A DNA stretch of 64,000 nt from positions 92,292,697 to 92,356,696 of the forward strand of contig OX393551.1 in the NCBI GenBank assembly GCA_947650365.1, given 5' to 3'. Under the pieces are notes generated by a model. The model searched no databases and had not been told where the DNA came from. It worked only from the letters and a program-made list of their open reading frames with translations. Source of the stretch: Chamaelirium japonicum (taxonomy: Eukaryota; Streptophyta; Magnoliopsida; Liliales; Melanthiaceae). The translations under genes and the position numbers were made by a program. Shown piece after piece: positions 26,887 to 40,454 of this stretch. How positions within the stretch are numbered: position 1 is the first letter of the stretch; each line of letters starts with the position of its first letter.

Positions 26887-26943
26887 GAATCCATTCTAAT
26901 TCATACGATCCATTCTAATTCATTCTAATTCATTCATACGATC
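26887..26943 (-). repeat. Short inverted insert, copy 2
   Basis: It is nearly identical in sequence and length to 12351-12407, including the doubled half-core ATTCATTCTAATTCATTC. Confidence 0.9.
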
Positions 26944-27207
26944 GTACAAATGAATAAGAATGGATCGTACGAATGAAATAGAATGGATCGTACGAATGAA
27001 TTAGAATGGATCGTGCTAATGAATTAGAATGGATCGTACGAATGAATTAGAATAGATTGTGCGAATGAATTTGAATGGATCGTACGAATGAATTAGAATG
27101 GATCGTATGAATGAATTAGAATGGATCGTACAAATGAATTAGAATGGATTATGCTAATGAATTAGAATGGATCGCACAAAGAAATGAATTAGAATGGATA
27201 TATTCGT
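26944..27207 (+). repeat. 23-bp satellite array, forward block
   Basis: Partner of 12408-12670. It carries the same irregular penultimate linker (CGCACAAAGAAATGAATTAG). Confidence 0.92.
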
Positions 27208-27525
27208 ACTATCCATTCTAATTCATTCGTACGATCCATTCTAATTCATTTGTACGATCCATTCTAATTCATTCATACGATCCATTCTAATTCATATCCA
27301 TTCGTACGATCCATTCTAATTCATTCATAAGATCCATTCTAATTTATTCGCACGATCCATTCTAATTCATTCGTACGATCCATTATAATTCATACATACA
27401 ATCTATTCTAATTCATTCGTACGATCCATTCTAATTCATTAGCACGATCCATTCTAATTCATTCGTACAATCCATTCTATTTCATTCGTACGATCGATTC
27501 TTACTCATTCGTACGATCCATTCTA
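27208..27525 (-). repeat. 23-bp satellite array, reverse block
   Basis: Partner of 12671-12988. It begins GTACTATCC, where copy 1 has GTACCATCC, and ends at the same CTAG-centred palindrome. Confidence 0.93.
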
Positions 27526-27700
27526 GAATGGATCGTGCGAATGATTTAGAATGGATCGAATGAATGAATTAGAATAGATCATACGAATGAATTAGAATGG
27601 ATCGTACGAATGAATTAGAATAGCTCGTACAAATGAATATGAATTAGAATGGATCATACGAATAAATTAGAATGGATCATACGAATGAATTAGAATGGAT
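27526..27700 (+). repeat. 23-bp satellite array, forward block
   Basis: Partner of 12989-13173, with the same GAATATGAATTAG insertion. It ends at a GGATCC join, whereas copy 1 has two extra monomers and a different breakpoint here. Confidence 0.92.
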
Positions 27701-27785
27701 CCATTCTAATTCATTTGCACGATCCATTCTAATTCATTCGTACGATCCATTCTAATCATTCGCACGAATGGATCTTTCTCATTAA
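27701..27785 (-). repeat. Short reverse block, copy 2
   Basis: It is a shorter form of 13174-13290 that keeps the 22-bp unit CCATTCTAATCATTCGCACG. Confidence 0.9.
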
Positions 27786-28325
27786 TAAATTAGAATGGAT
27801 CATACGAATGAATTAGAATGGATCATATGAAAGAATTAGTTTGGATTGTGCGAATGAATTAGAATGGATCATACGAATGATTTAGAATGGATACATTCGT
27901 GCGAATGAATTAGAATTGATCGTATGAATGAATTAGAGTGGATCGTATGAATGAATTCGAATGGATCGTACGTATAAATTAGAATGGATCGTACGAATGA
28001 ATTAGAATGGATCGTATGAATGAATTAGAATGGATCGTACAAAGAAATTAGAAAAGATTGTACGAAGGAATTAGAATGGATCGTAAGAATGAATTAGAAT
28101 GGATACATTCGTGCAAAAGAATTAGAATGCATTGTATGAATAAATTAGAATGGATCGTACAAATGAATTAGAATGGATTGTGCGAATGAATTAGAATGGA
28201 TTGTACGAATGAATTAAAATAGATTGTGCGAATGAATTAGAATGCATCGTATGAATGAATTAGAATGGATACATTCATGCGAATGAATTAGAATGTATTG
28301 TATGAATAAATTAGAATGGATCGGT
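27786..28325 (+). repeat. 23-bp satellite array, forward block
   Basis: Partner of 13291-13830. It ends at GGTACGTATGATCC, with the join slightly decayed from the GTACGTAC of copy 1. Confidence 0.93.
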
Positions 28326-29112
28326 ACGTATGATCCATTCTATTTCATTCATACGATCCATTCTAACTCATTCGTACGATCCATTTTAATTCATTCACAC
28401 GATCCATTCTAATTCATTCATACGATCCATTCTAATTCATTCGTACGATCCATTCTAATTCATTCATACGATCCATTCTAATTCATTCATACAATCCCTT
28501 CTAATTCTTTCGCACGAATGTATCCATTCTAATTCATTCGTACAATCCACCCTAATTCCTTTGTATGATCCATTCTAATTCATTCGCACGAATGTATCCA
28601 TTCTAATTTATTCGTACGATCCATTCTAATTTATTCACACGATCCATTCTAATTCATTCATACGATCCAATCTAATTCATTCATACGATCCATTCTAATT
28701 CATTCGCACGAATGTATCCATTGTAATTCATTCATACGATCCATTCTAATTTATTCGCATGATCCAATCTAATTCATTCATATGATCTATTCTAATTCAT
28801 TCGTACGATCCATTTTAATTCATTCGCACGAATGTATCCATTCTAATTCATTCGCACGATCTATTCTAATTCATTCGCACGATCTATTCTAATTCATTCA
28901 TACGATCCATTCTTACTTATTCGTACGATCCATTCTAATTCGTAAAATCTAATTCTTTCATACGTTCCATTCTAATTCATTCGCATGAATGTATCCATTC
29001 TAATTCATTCGTACGATCCATTCTAATTCATTCGCACGATCCATTCTGATTCATTCATACGATCCATTCTAATTCATTCGTACGATCCATTCTAATTAAT
29101 TTGCACGATCAT
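28326..29112 (-). repeat. 23-bp satellite array, reverse block
   Basis: Partner of 13831-14757. It is about 140 bp shorter, which is consistent with loss of about six monomers. Both end in GCACGATCATTAGAATGG. Confidence 0.93.
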
Positions 29113-31264
29113 TAGAATGGATCGTGCGAATGAATTAGAATGGATCGTACGAATGAATTAGAATGGATACATTCGTGCGAATGAATTAGAATGGTTCGTA
29201 CGAATGAGTAAGAATGGATCGTGCGAATGAAATAGAATGAATCATACGAATGAATTAGAATCGATACATTCGTGCCAATGAATTAGAATGGATCGTACGA
29301 ATGAAATAGAATGGATCGTATGAATGAATTCGAATGGATCGTATGAATGAATTAGAATGGATACATTCGTGCGAATGAATTAGAATGGATCATACGAAGG
29401 AGTTATAATGGATCGTATGAATGAATTAGAATGGATCGAACGAATGAATTAGAATGTATCGTATGAATGAATTAGAATGGATCGTACAAATGAATTAGAA
29501 TGGATATTTTCGTGCGAAGGAATTTGAATGGATCGTTTGAATGGATCGTACGAAGGAATTAGAATGAATTAGAATGGATATATTTGTGCGAATGAATTAG
29601 AATGGATCGTATGAATGAATTAGAATGGATCGTACGAATGAATTAGAATGTATCGTGCGAATGAATTAGATTGGATCGGGCGAATGAATTAGAATGGATC
29701 GTATGAATGAATTAGAAAGAATACATTCGTGCGAATGAATTAGAATGGATCATATGAATAAATTAGAATGAATAGTATGAATGAATTCGAATGGATCGTA
29801 CGAATGAATTAGAATGGATACATTCGTGCGAATGAATTAGAATGGATCATACGAAGGAATTAGGGTAGATTGTACGAATGAATTAGAATGGATGCATTCG
29901 TGTGAAAGAATTAGAATGGATTGTATGAATGAATTAGAATGGATCGTATGAATGAATTTGAATGGATCGTGCGAATGAATTAGAATGGATTGTGCTAATG
30001 AGTAAGAATGGATCATACGAATGAAATAGAATGGATCGTACGAATGAATTAGAATGGATCGTGCTAATGAATTAGAATGGATCGTACGAATGAATTAGAA
30101 TAGATTGTGCGAATGAATTAGAATGGATCGTGCGAATGAATTAGAATGGATACATTCGTGCGAATGAATTAGAATGGATCGTACGAATGAATTAGAATGG
30201 ATCGTATGAATGAATTAGAATGGGTCGTATGAATGAATTCGAATGGTTCGTATGAATGAATTAGAATGGATACATTCATGCGAATGAATTAGAATGGATC
30301 ATACGAAGGAATTAGGGTGGATCGTATGAAAGAATTAGAGTGGATACATTCGTGCGAAAGAATTAGAATGGATTGTATGAATGAATTAGATTGGATCATA
30401 TGAATGAATTAGAATGGATCGTGCGAATGAATTAGAATGGATCGTACGAATGAATTAGAATGGATACATTCGTGTGAATGAATTAGAATGGATCATACGA
30501 ATGAGTAAGAATGGATCGTACGAATGAAATAGAATGGATCGTACGAATGAATTAGAATGGATCGTGCTAATGAATTAGAATGGATCATACGAATGAATTA
30601 GAATAGATTGTGCTAATGAATTAGAATGGATCGTACGAATGAATTAGAATGGATACATTCATGCGAATGAATTAAAATGGATCGTATGAATGAATTAGAT
30701 TTGATCGTATGAATGAATTAGAATGGATCGTACGTATGAATTAGAATGGATACATTCATGGGAATGAATTAGAATGGATTGTACGAAGGAATTAGAATGG
30801 ATCATACCAATGAAATAGAATGGATCGTAGGAAGGAATTAGAATGGATCGTACGAAGGATTTAGAATGGATTGTTTGAATGAAGTAGAATGGATCGTACA
30901 AATGAATTAGAATTGATCGTATGAATGAATTAGAATGGATCGTGTGAATGAATTAGAATGGATCGTACTAATGAATTAGAATGGATACATTCATGTGAAA
31001 GAATTAGAATGGATTGTATGAATGAATTAGAATGGATCGGATGAATGAATTAGAATAGATCATGCGAATGAATTAGATTGGATCGTATGTATGAATTAGA
31101 ATGAATTAGAATGCATTAGGAATTAGAATGGATCATACGAATGAATTAGAATGGATCGTATGAATGAATTGGAATGGATCGTACGATGGGATTAGATGTA
31201 TTCTAATTAGAATGGATCCTGCGAATGAATGAATTAGAATAGATTGTGCGAATGAATTAGAATG
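29113..31264 (+). repeat. 23-bp satellite array, forward block
   Basis: Partner of 14758-16688. Partial units are seen at 29530-29575 (GGATCGTTTGAATGGATCG, then AATTAGAATGAATTAG). Higher-order units with GAAGGAATTAGGG follow. Confidence 0.93.
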
Positions 31265-31290
31265 TATTCCTTCACACGAATGTATCCATA
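31265..31290 (-). repeat. Single-monomer inverted patch, copy 2
   Basis: TATTCCTTCACACGAATG followed by TATCCATA is the partner of 16689-16712. Confidence 0.8.
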
Positions 31291-32612
31291 TGAATGAATT
31301 AGAATGGATCGCACGAATGAATTAGAATGGATCGTATGAATGAATTAGAATGGGTCATACGAATGAATTAGAATGGATACAATCGTGCGAATGAATTAGA
31401 ATGGATCGTATGAATGAATTAGAATGGATCGTATGAATGAATTAGAATGGATACATTCAAGGGAATGAATTAGAATAGATTGGATCGTACAAATGAATTA
31501 GAATGGATCGTATGAATGAATTAGAATGGATCGTGCGAATGAATTAGAATGGATCGTACGAATGAATTAGAATGGATACATTCGTGCGAATGAATTAGAA
31601 TGGATCGTACGAATGAATTAGAATGGATCGTATGAATGAATTAGAATGGATCGTACGAATGAATTAGAATGGATCGTATGAATGATCGTATGAATGAATT
31701 AGAATGGATCGTACGTATAAGTTAGAATGGATACATTCATGGGAATGAATAAGAATGGATCGTACGAAGGAATTAGAATGGATCGTACGAAGGAATTAGA
31801 ATGGATCGTATAAAGGAATTAGAATGGATCATACGAATGAATTAGCATGCATACATTCGTGCAAAAGAATTAGAATAGATTGTATGAATGAATTAGAATG
31901 GATCGTACAAATGAATTAGAATGGATCGTACGAATGAATTAGAATGGATCATACGAATGAATTATAATGGATCGTACAAATGAATTAGAATCGATCATGC
32001 TAATGAAATAGAATGGATCGTACGAATGAATTAGAATGGATCGTACGAATGAGTAAGAATAGATCGTACGAATGAAATAGAATGGATCGTACGAATGAAT
32101 TAGAATGGATCATGCGAAAGAATTAGATTGGATCATCCGAATGAATTAGAATGGATACATTCATGTGAATGAATTAGAATGGATCGTATGAATGAATTAT
32201 ATTGGATCGTATGAATGAATTTGAATGGATCGTACGTATGAATTAGAATGGATCGAACGAATGAATTAGAATGGATCGTATGAATGAATTAGAATGGATC
32301 GTACGATGGAATTAGAATGGATCATACGAAGGAATTAGAATGGATCGTACGAAGGAATTAGAATGGATCGTACGAATGAATTAGAATGGATATATTCGTG
32401 TAAAAGAACTAGAATGGATTGTATGAATGAATTAGAATGGATCATACAAATGATTTAGAATGGATCGTGCGAATGAATTAGAATGGATCATACGAATGAA
32501 TTAGAATAGATTATGCGAATGAATTAGAATGGATCGTACGAATAAATTAGAATGGATACATTCGTGCGAATGAATTAGAATGGATCGTATGAATGAATTA
32601 GAATGGATCGTA
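31291..32612 (+). repeat. 23-bp satellite array, forward block
   Basis: Partner of 16713-17857. It contains an extra partial unit GAATGATCGTATGAATG at about 31681. Confidence 0.93.
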
Positions 32613-34748
32613 CGTTCGATCCATTCTATTTCATTCATGCGATCCATTCTTACTCATTCGTTCGATCCATTCTAATTCATTCATACGATCCATTCTAATT
32701 CATTCGTACGATCCATTCTAATCCATTCGTACGATCCATTCTAATTCTTTAGCACGATCTATTCTAATTCATTCGTATGATCCATTCTATTTCATTCGTA
32801 CGATCCATTCTTAATCATTCGTACGATCCATTCTAATTCATTCGCACGAATGTATCTATTCTAATTCATTCGTGTGTCCATTGTAATTCATTCATACGAT
32901 CCATTCTAATTCATTCGCACGATCCATTCTAATTCATTCCTACAATCCATTCTAATTCATTTGTACGTTCCATTCTAATTCATTTGCACAATCTATTCGA
33001 ATTTATTCCTACGATCCATTCAAATTCATTAGCATGATCCATTCTATTTCATCCGTATGATCCATTTTTACTCATTCGTACGATCCATTCTAATTCATTC
33101 GCACGAATATATCCATTCTAATTCATTCGCACGATCCATTGTAATTCATTCATACGATCCAATCTAATTCATTCGTACGATCCATTCTAATTCATTCGCA
33201 CAATCTATTCTAATTCATTCGTACGATCCATTCTAATTCATTAGCACGATCCATTCTAATTCATTCGTACGATCCATTCTATTTTATTCGTACGATCCAT
33301 TCTTACTCATTCGTACGATCCATTCTAATTCATTCGCACGAATGTATCCATTCTAATTCATTCGTACGATCCATTCTAATTCATTCATACGATCCATTCT
33401 AATTCATTCACATAATCTATTCTAATTCATTCGTACGATCCATTCTAATTCATTAGCACGATCCATTCTAATTCATTCGTACGATCCATTCTATTTCATT
33501 CGTACGATCCATTCTTACTCATTCGTACGATCCATTCTAATTCATTCGCACAAATGTATCCATTCTAATTCATTCGTACGATCCATTCTAATTCATTCGC
33601 ACGATCCATTCTAATTCATTCATACGATCCATTCTAATTCATTTGTACGATCCATTATAATTCATTCGCACGATCCATTCTAATTCATTCATACGATCCA
33701 TTCTAATTCATTCATAAAATCCATTCTAATTCTTTTGCACGAATGTATCCATTCTAATTCATTCGTACGATCCATTCTAATTCATTCGCACGATCCATTC
33801 TAATTCATTCATATGATCCATTCTAATTCATTTGTACGATCCATTATAATTCATTCGCACGGTCTATCCTAATTCATTCATACGATCCATTCTAATTTAT
33901 TCATAAAATCCATTCTAATTCTTTTGCACGAATGTATCCATTCTAATTCATTCGCACGATCCATTCTATTTCATTCATATGATCCATTCTAATTCATTCG
34001 TACGATCCATTGTAATTCATTCGCACGATCCATTCTAATTAATTCATATGATTCATTCTAATTCATTCGCACGAATGTATCCATTCTAAGTCATTCGCAC
34101 GATCCACCCTAAATCATTCGTACGATCCATTCTAATTCCTTCGTCCGATCCATTCTAATTCATTCCCATGAATGTATCCATTCTAATTCATACGTACGAT
34201 CCATTCTAATTCATTCATACGATCCAATCTAATTCATTCGAACGAATGTATCCATTCTAATTCATTCGTACGATCCATTCTAATTCATTCGCACAATCTA
34301 TTCTAATTCATTCGTACGATCCATTCTAATTCATTAGCAAGATCCATTCTAATTCATTTGTATGATCCATTCTATTTCATTTAATTCCTTCGTATGATCC
34401 ATTCGTACGATCCATTCTAATTCCTTCGCACGAATGTATACATTCTAATTCATTCATACAATCCATTCTAATTCTTTCGCACGAATGTATCCATTCTAAT
34501 TCATTCATACCATCCATTCTAATTCATTCGCACAATCTATTCTAATTCATTCATACGATCCATTCTAATTCCTTCGTACGATCCATTCTAATTCCTTCGT
34601 ACGATCCATTCTATTTCATTCGTATGATCCATTCTATTCCTTCGTACGATCCATTCTAATTCATTCCCATGAATGTATCCACTCTAATTCATTCGCACAA
34701 TCTATTCTAATTCGTTCATACGATCCATTCTATTTCATTCGCACGATC
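32613..34748 (-). repeat. 23-bp satellite array, reverse block (2.1 kb)
   Basis: Partner of 17858-19830. A 20-bp truncated unit (CGTGTGTCCATTG) at 32871 resembles one at 54354. Two near-identical runs (about 33590-33735 and 33770-33930) look like a recent local duplication of about 180 bp. Confidence 0.94.
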
Positions 34749-37571
34749 GTAGGAATTAGAATGGATCGTACGAATGAGTAAGAATGGATCGTATGTATGA
34801 ATTAGAATGGATACATTCATGGGAATGAATTAGAATGGATCGTAAGAAGGAATTAGAATGGATCATACGAATGAAATAAAATGGATCGAACGAGGGAATT
34901 ATAATGGATCGTGCGAATGAATTAGAATGGATTGTGCGAATGAATTAGAATGGATCGTATGAATGAATTAGAATGGATCGTATGAATAAATTAGAATGCA
35001 TCGTGCAAATGAATTAGAATGGATCGTATGAATGAATTAGAATGGACGTACGAATGAATTAGAATGGATACATTCGTGCGAATGAATTAGAATGGATCAT
35101 ACAAAGAAATTAGGGTCGATCGTACGAATGAATTAGAATGGATACATTCGTGTGAAAGAATAAGAATGGATTGTACGAATGAATTACAATGGATCGTACG
35201 AATGAATAAGAATGGATCGTATGAATGAATTAGAATGGATCGTGCGGATGAATTAGAATGGATCGTACGAATGAAATAGAATGGATACATTCGTGCGAAT
35301 GGATTAGAATGGATCGTACGAATGAGTAAGAATGGATCGTACGAATGAAATAGAATGGATCGTACAAATGAATTAGAATGGATTGTGCTAATGAATTAGA
35401 TTGGATCGTACGAATGAATTAGAATAGATTGTGCGAATGAATTAGAATGGATCATGCGAATGAATTAGAATGGATCGTACGAATTAATTAGAATGGATCG
35501 TATGAATGAATTAGAATGGATCGTACAAATGAAATAGAATGGATACATTCGTGTGAATGAATTAGAATGGATCGTAGGAATGAGTAAGAATGGATCGTAC
35601 GAATGAAATAGAATGGACCGTACAAATGAATTAGAATGGATCGTGCTAATGAATTAGAATGGATCGTACGAATGAATTAGAATAGATTGTGAGAATAAAT
35701 ACATTAGTGCGAATGAATTAGTATGGCTCGTATGAATGAATTAGAATGGATCATATGAATGAATTAGAATGGACCGTATGAATGAATTCAAATGGATCGT
35801 ACGAATGAATTAGAATGGATACATTCGTGCGAATGAATTAGAATGGATCATACGAAGGAATTAGGGTCGATCGTACGAATGAATTAGAATGGATACATTC
35901 CTGCAAAAGAATTAGAATGGATTGTATGAATGAATTAGAATGGATCGTATGAATGAATTAGAATGGATCGTGCGAATGAATTAGAATGGATCATACAAAT
36001 GAATTAGAATGGATCGTACGAATGAATTAGAATGGATCATGCGAATGAATTAGAATGGATCGTATGAATGAATTAGAATAGAATGGATACATTCGTACGA
36101 ATGAATTAGAATGGATCGTATGAATAAATTAGAATAGACTTGATACATTCGTGCAAATGAATTAGAATGGATCGTGCGAATGAATTAGATTGGATCGTTC
36201 GAATGAATTAGAATGGATTGTACGAATGAATTAGAATGGATACATTCGTGCGAAAGAATTAGAATGGATTGTATGAATGAATTAGAATGGATCGTATGAA
36301 TGAATTAGAATGGATCGTGCGAATGAATTAGAATGGATCATACGAATGAATTAGAATGGATACATTCGTGCGAAAGAATTAGAATGGATTGTATGAATGA
36401 ATTTGAATGGATCGTATGAATGAATTAGAATGGATCGTAAGAATGAATTAGAATGGATCGTGCGAATGAATTAGAATGGATCGTACGAATGAATTAGAAC
36501 GGATACATTCAAGCGAATGAATTAGAATGGATCGTACGAATGAGTAAGAATGGATCGTACGAATGAATTAGAATGGATCGTAAGAATGAATTAGAATGGA
36601 TCGTGCGAATGAATTAGAATGGATCGTATGAATGAATTAGAACGGATACATTCATGCAAATAAATTAGAATGGATCATACGAATGAGTAAGAATGGATCG
36701 TGCGAATGAATTATAATGGATCGTACGAATGAATTAGAATGGATCGTATGAATGAATTAGAATGGATCGTGTGAATGAATTAGAATGGATCGTATGATTG
36801 AATTTGAATGGATCGTACGAATGGATTAGAATGGATACATTCGTGCGAATGAATTAGAATGGATCATACAAAAGAATTAGGGTGGATCGTACAAATGAAT
36901 TAGAATAGATACATTCGTGCGAAAGAAATAGAATGGATTGTTTGAATGAATTAGAATGGATCGTATGAATAAATTAGAATGGATCGTATGAATGAATTAG
37001 AATGGATCGTACGAAGGAATTAGAATGGATACATTCGTGCGAAAGAATTAGAAAGGATTGTATGAATGAATTAGAAAGGATCGTATGAATGAATTAGAAT
37101 GGATCATGCGAATGAATTAGAATGGATCGTACGAATGAATTTGAATGGATCGAATGAATGAATTAGAATTGATCGTGCGAATGAATTAGAATGGATCGTA
37201 CGAATGAATTAGAATGGATACATTCGTGCGAATGAATTAGAATGGATTGTACGATGAATTAGAATGGATACATTCGTGCGAATGAATTAGAATGGATCGT
37301 GCTAATGAATTAGAATGGATCGTACGAATGAATTAGAATGGATCATACGAAGGAATTAGGGTGGATCGAGCGAATGAATTAGAATGGAAACATTCGTGCG
37401 AAAGAATTAGAATGGATTGAATGAATGAATTAGAATGGATCGTGCAAATGAATTAGAATGGATCTAGTCAATGAATTAGAGTGGATCGTATGAATGAATT
37501 AGAATAGATTGTGCGAATGAATTAGAATGGATCGTACGAATGAATTAGAATGGATCATATGAATGAATTAG
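34749..37571 (+). repeat. 23-bp satellite array, forward block (2.8 kb)
   Basis: Partner of 19831-22550. The unit GAGAATAAATACATTAGTGC (about 35690) corresponds to the partial monomer at 20565. Confidence 0.94.
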
Positions 37572-37999
37572 CACGATCCATTCTAATTCTTTCGCACAAA
37601 TGTATCCATTCTAATTCATTCGTACGATACATTCTAATTCATTCATACGATCCATTCTAATTCATTCGTATGATCCATTCTAATTCATTTGCACGATCCA
37701 TTCTAATTCATTCGCATGAATATTTTCATTCTAATTTATTCGCAGGAATGTATCCATTCTAATTCATTAGTACAATCCATTCTAAATCATTCGCACGATC
37801 CAACCTAATTCATTCGCACAATCTATTCTAATTCATTCATACGATCCATTCTATTTCATTCGTACGATCCATTCTTACTCATTCGTACGATCCATTCTAA
37901 TTTATTCCCATGAATGTACCCATTCTAATTCATTCGTACCATCCCTTCTAATCCATTCGCACGATCCATTCTAATTCATTCGTATGATCCATTCTAATT

Positions 38000-40450
38000 C
38001 ATTCGTACGATCCAATCTAATTCATTAGCACGATCCATTCTAATTCATTCATATGATCCATTCTAATTCATTCATACGATCCATTCTATTTTATTTGTAT
38101 GATCTATTCAAATTCATTCATACGATCCATTCTATTTCATTCGTACGATCCATTCTTACTCATTCGTACGATCCAATCCAATTCATTCACACGATCCAAT
38201 CATATTCATTTGTACGATCTATTCTAATTCATTCGTACGATCCATTCTATATTTTATTCGTACGATCCATTCTTACTCATTCGTACGATCCATTCTAATT
38301 CATTCGCACGAATGTATCCATTCTAATTCATTCATACGATCCATTCTAATTCATTCGCACGATCTATTCTAATTCATTCATACGATCCATTCTAATTCAT
38401 TCGTACGATCCATTCTAATTCATTCATACAATCCATTCTAATTCTTTTGCACGAATCTATCCATTCTAATCCATTCGTACGATCCATTCTAATTCATTCG
38501 CACGATCAATTCTAATTCATTCATACGATCCATTGTAATTCATTTGTACGATCCATTCTAATTCATACGTACGATTCATTCGAATTCATTCATACGATCC
38601 ATTCTAATTCATTCATACGATCTATTCTAATTCATTCGCAAGAATGTATCCATTCTAATTCATTCGTACGATCCATTCTAATTCATTCGCACGATCCATT
38701 CTAATTCATTCGCACGATCCATTCTAATTCATTCGTACGATCCATTCTATTTCATTCGTACGATCCATTCTTACTCATTCGTACGACCCAATCTAATTCA
38801 TTCACAGGAATGTATACATTCTAATTCATTCGTACGATCCATTCTAATTCATTTGCACGATCCATTCTAATTCGTTCATACGATCCATTCTAATTCATTC
38901 GTACGATCCATTCTAATTCATTCATACGATCCATTCTATTTCATTCGTACGATCCATTCTTACTCATTCGTACGATCCATTCTAATTCATTCGCACGAAT
39001 GTATCCATTCTAATTTATTCATACGATCCATTCTAATTCATTCACACGATCCATTCTAATTCATTCATACCATCCATTCTAATTCATTCATATGATCCAT
39101 TAAAATTCATTCGCACAATCTATTCTAATTCATTCGTACGATCCATTCTAATTCATTAGCACGATCCATTCTAATTCATTCGTATGATCCATTCTATTTC
39201 TATCGTACGATCCATTCTTACTGATTCGTACGATCCATTCTAATTCATTTGCACGAATGTATCCATTCTAATTCATTCGTACAATCCATTCTAATTCATT
39301 CGCACGATCTATTCTAATTCATTCATACGATCCATTCTAATTCATTCGCACGAATGTATCCATTCTAATTCACTCGTACGATCCATTCTAATTCATTCGC
39401 ACAATCTATTCTAATTCATTCGTACGATCCATTCTAATTCGTTAGCACGATCCATACTAATTCATTCGTACGATCCATTCTATTTCATTCGTACGATCCA
39501 TTCTTACTTATTCATACGATCCATTTTAACTCATTCGCACGAATGTATCCATTCTATTCTAATTCGTTTGTACGATCCATTCTAATTCATTTGCACGATC
39601 CAATCTAATTCATTCATACGATCCATTCTAATTCATTCGTACGGTCCATTCTCATTCATTTGCACGATCCATACTAATTCATTCATACGATCCATTCTAA
39701 TTCATTCACACGAATGTATCCATTCTAATTCTTTTGTACGATCCACCCTAATTCCTTCGTATGATCCATTCTAATTCATTCGCACAAATGTATCCATTCT
39801 AATTCATTCGTATGATCCATTCGAATTCATTCATATGATCCATTCTAATTCATTCATACGATCCATTCTAATTCATTCATACGATCCATTCTAATTCATT
39901 CGTACAATCTATTCTAATTCTTTCGTACGATCTATTCTAATTCATTAGCACGTTCCATTCTAATTCATTCATACGACCCATTCTATTTCATTCGTACGAT
40001 CTATTCTAACTCATTCCTACGATCCATTCTAATTCATTCGCACGAATGTATCCATTCTAATTCATTCGTATGATCCATTCTAGTTCATTCGCACGATCCA
40101 TTCTAATTCATTCATACGATCCATTCTAATTCATTCGTATGATCCATTCTAATTCATTCGCACAATCTATTCTAATTCATTCGTACGATCCATTCTAAAT
40201 CATTAGCACGATCCATTCTAATTCATTCGTACGATCCATTCTATTTCATTCGTACGATCCATTCTTACTCATTCGTACGATCTATTCTAATTCATTCGCA
40301 CGAATGTATCCATTCTAATTCATTCGTACGATCATTTCTAATTCATTCGCATGATCCATTCTAATTCATTCGTACGATCAATTCTAATTCATTCGTACGA
40401 TCCATTCTAATTCATTCACACGATCCATTCTAATTCATTCATACGATCCA
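38000..40450 (-). repeat. ~2.5-kb tandem duplication, copy 1
   Basis: Landmark pairs are AATCATATTCAT at 38199/40659, ATTCATACGTACG at 38571/41018, CTGATTCG at 39221/41724, ATTCTATTCTAATTCG or ATTC at 39551/42054, and CCACCC or CCATCC at 39741/42244. Offsets run from 2,447 to 2,503 bp. Confidence 0.75.
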
Positions 40451-40454
40451 TTCT

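Larger units (their letters stand above)
26000..39270. repeat. Large segmental duplication, copy 2 (~13.3 kb)
   Basis: It repeats the landmarks of 11.4-24.2 kb in order and with the same strand-switch architecture. Copy 2 is a few hundred bases longer. Its right end overlaps a local 2.5-kb duplication, so the true end could lie anywhere from about 39.0 to 39.5 kb. Confidence 0.85.
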
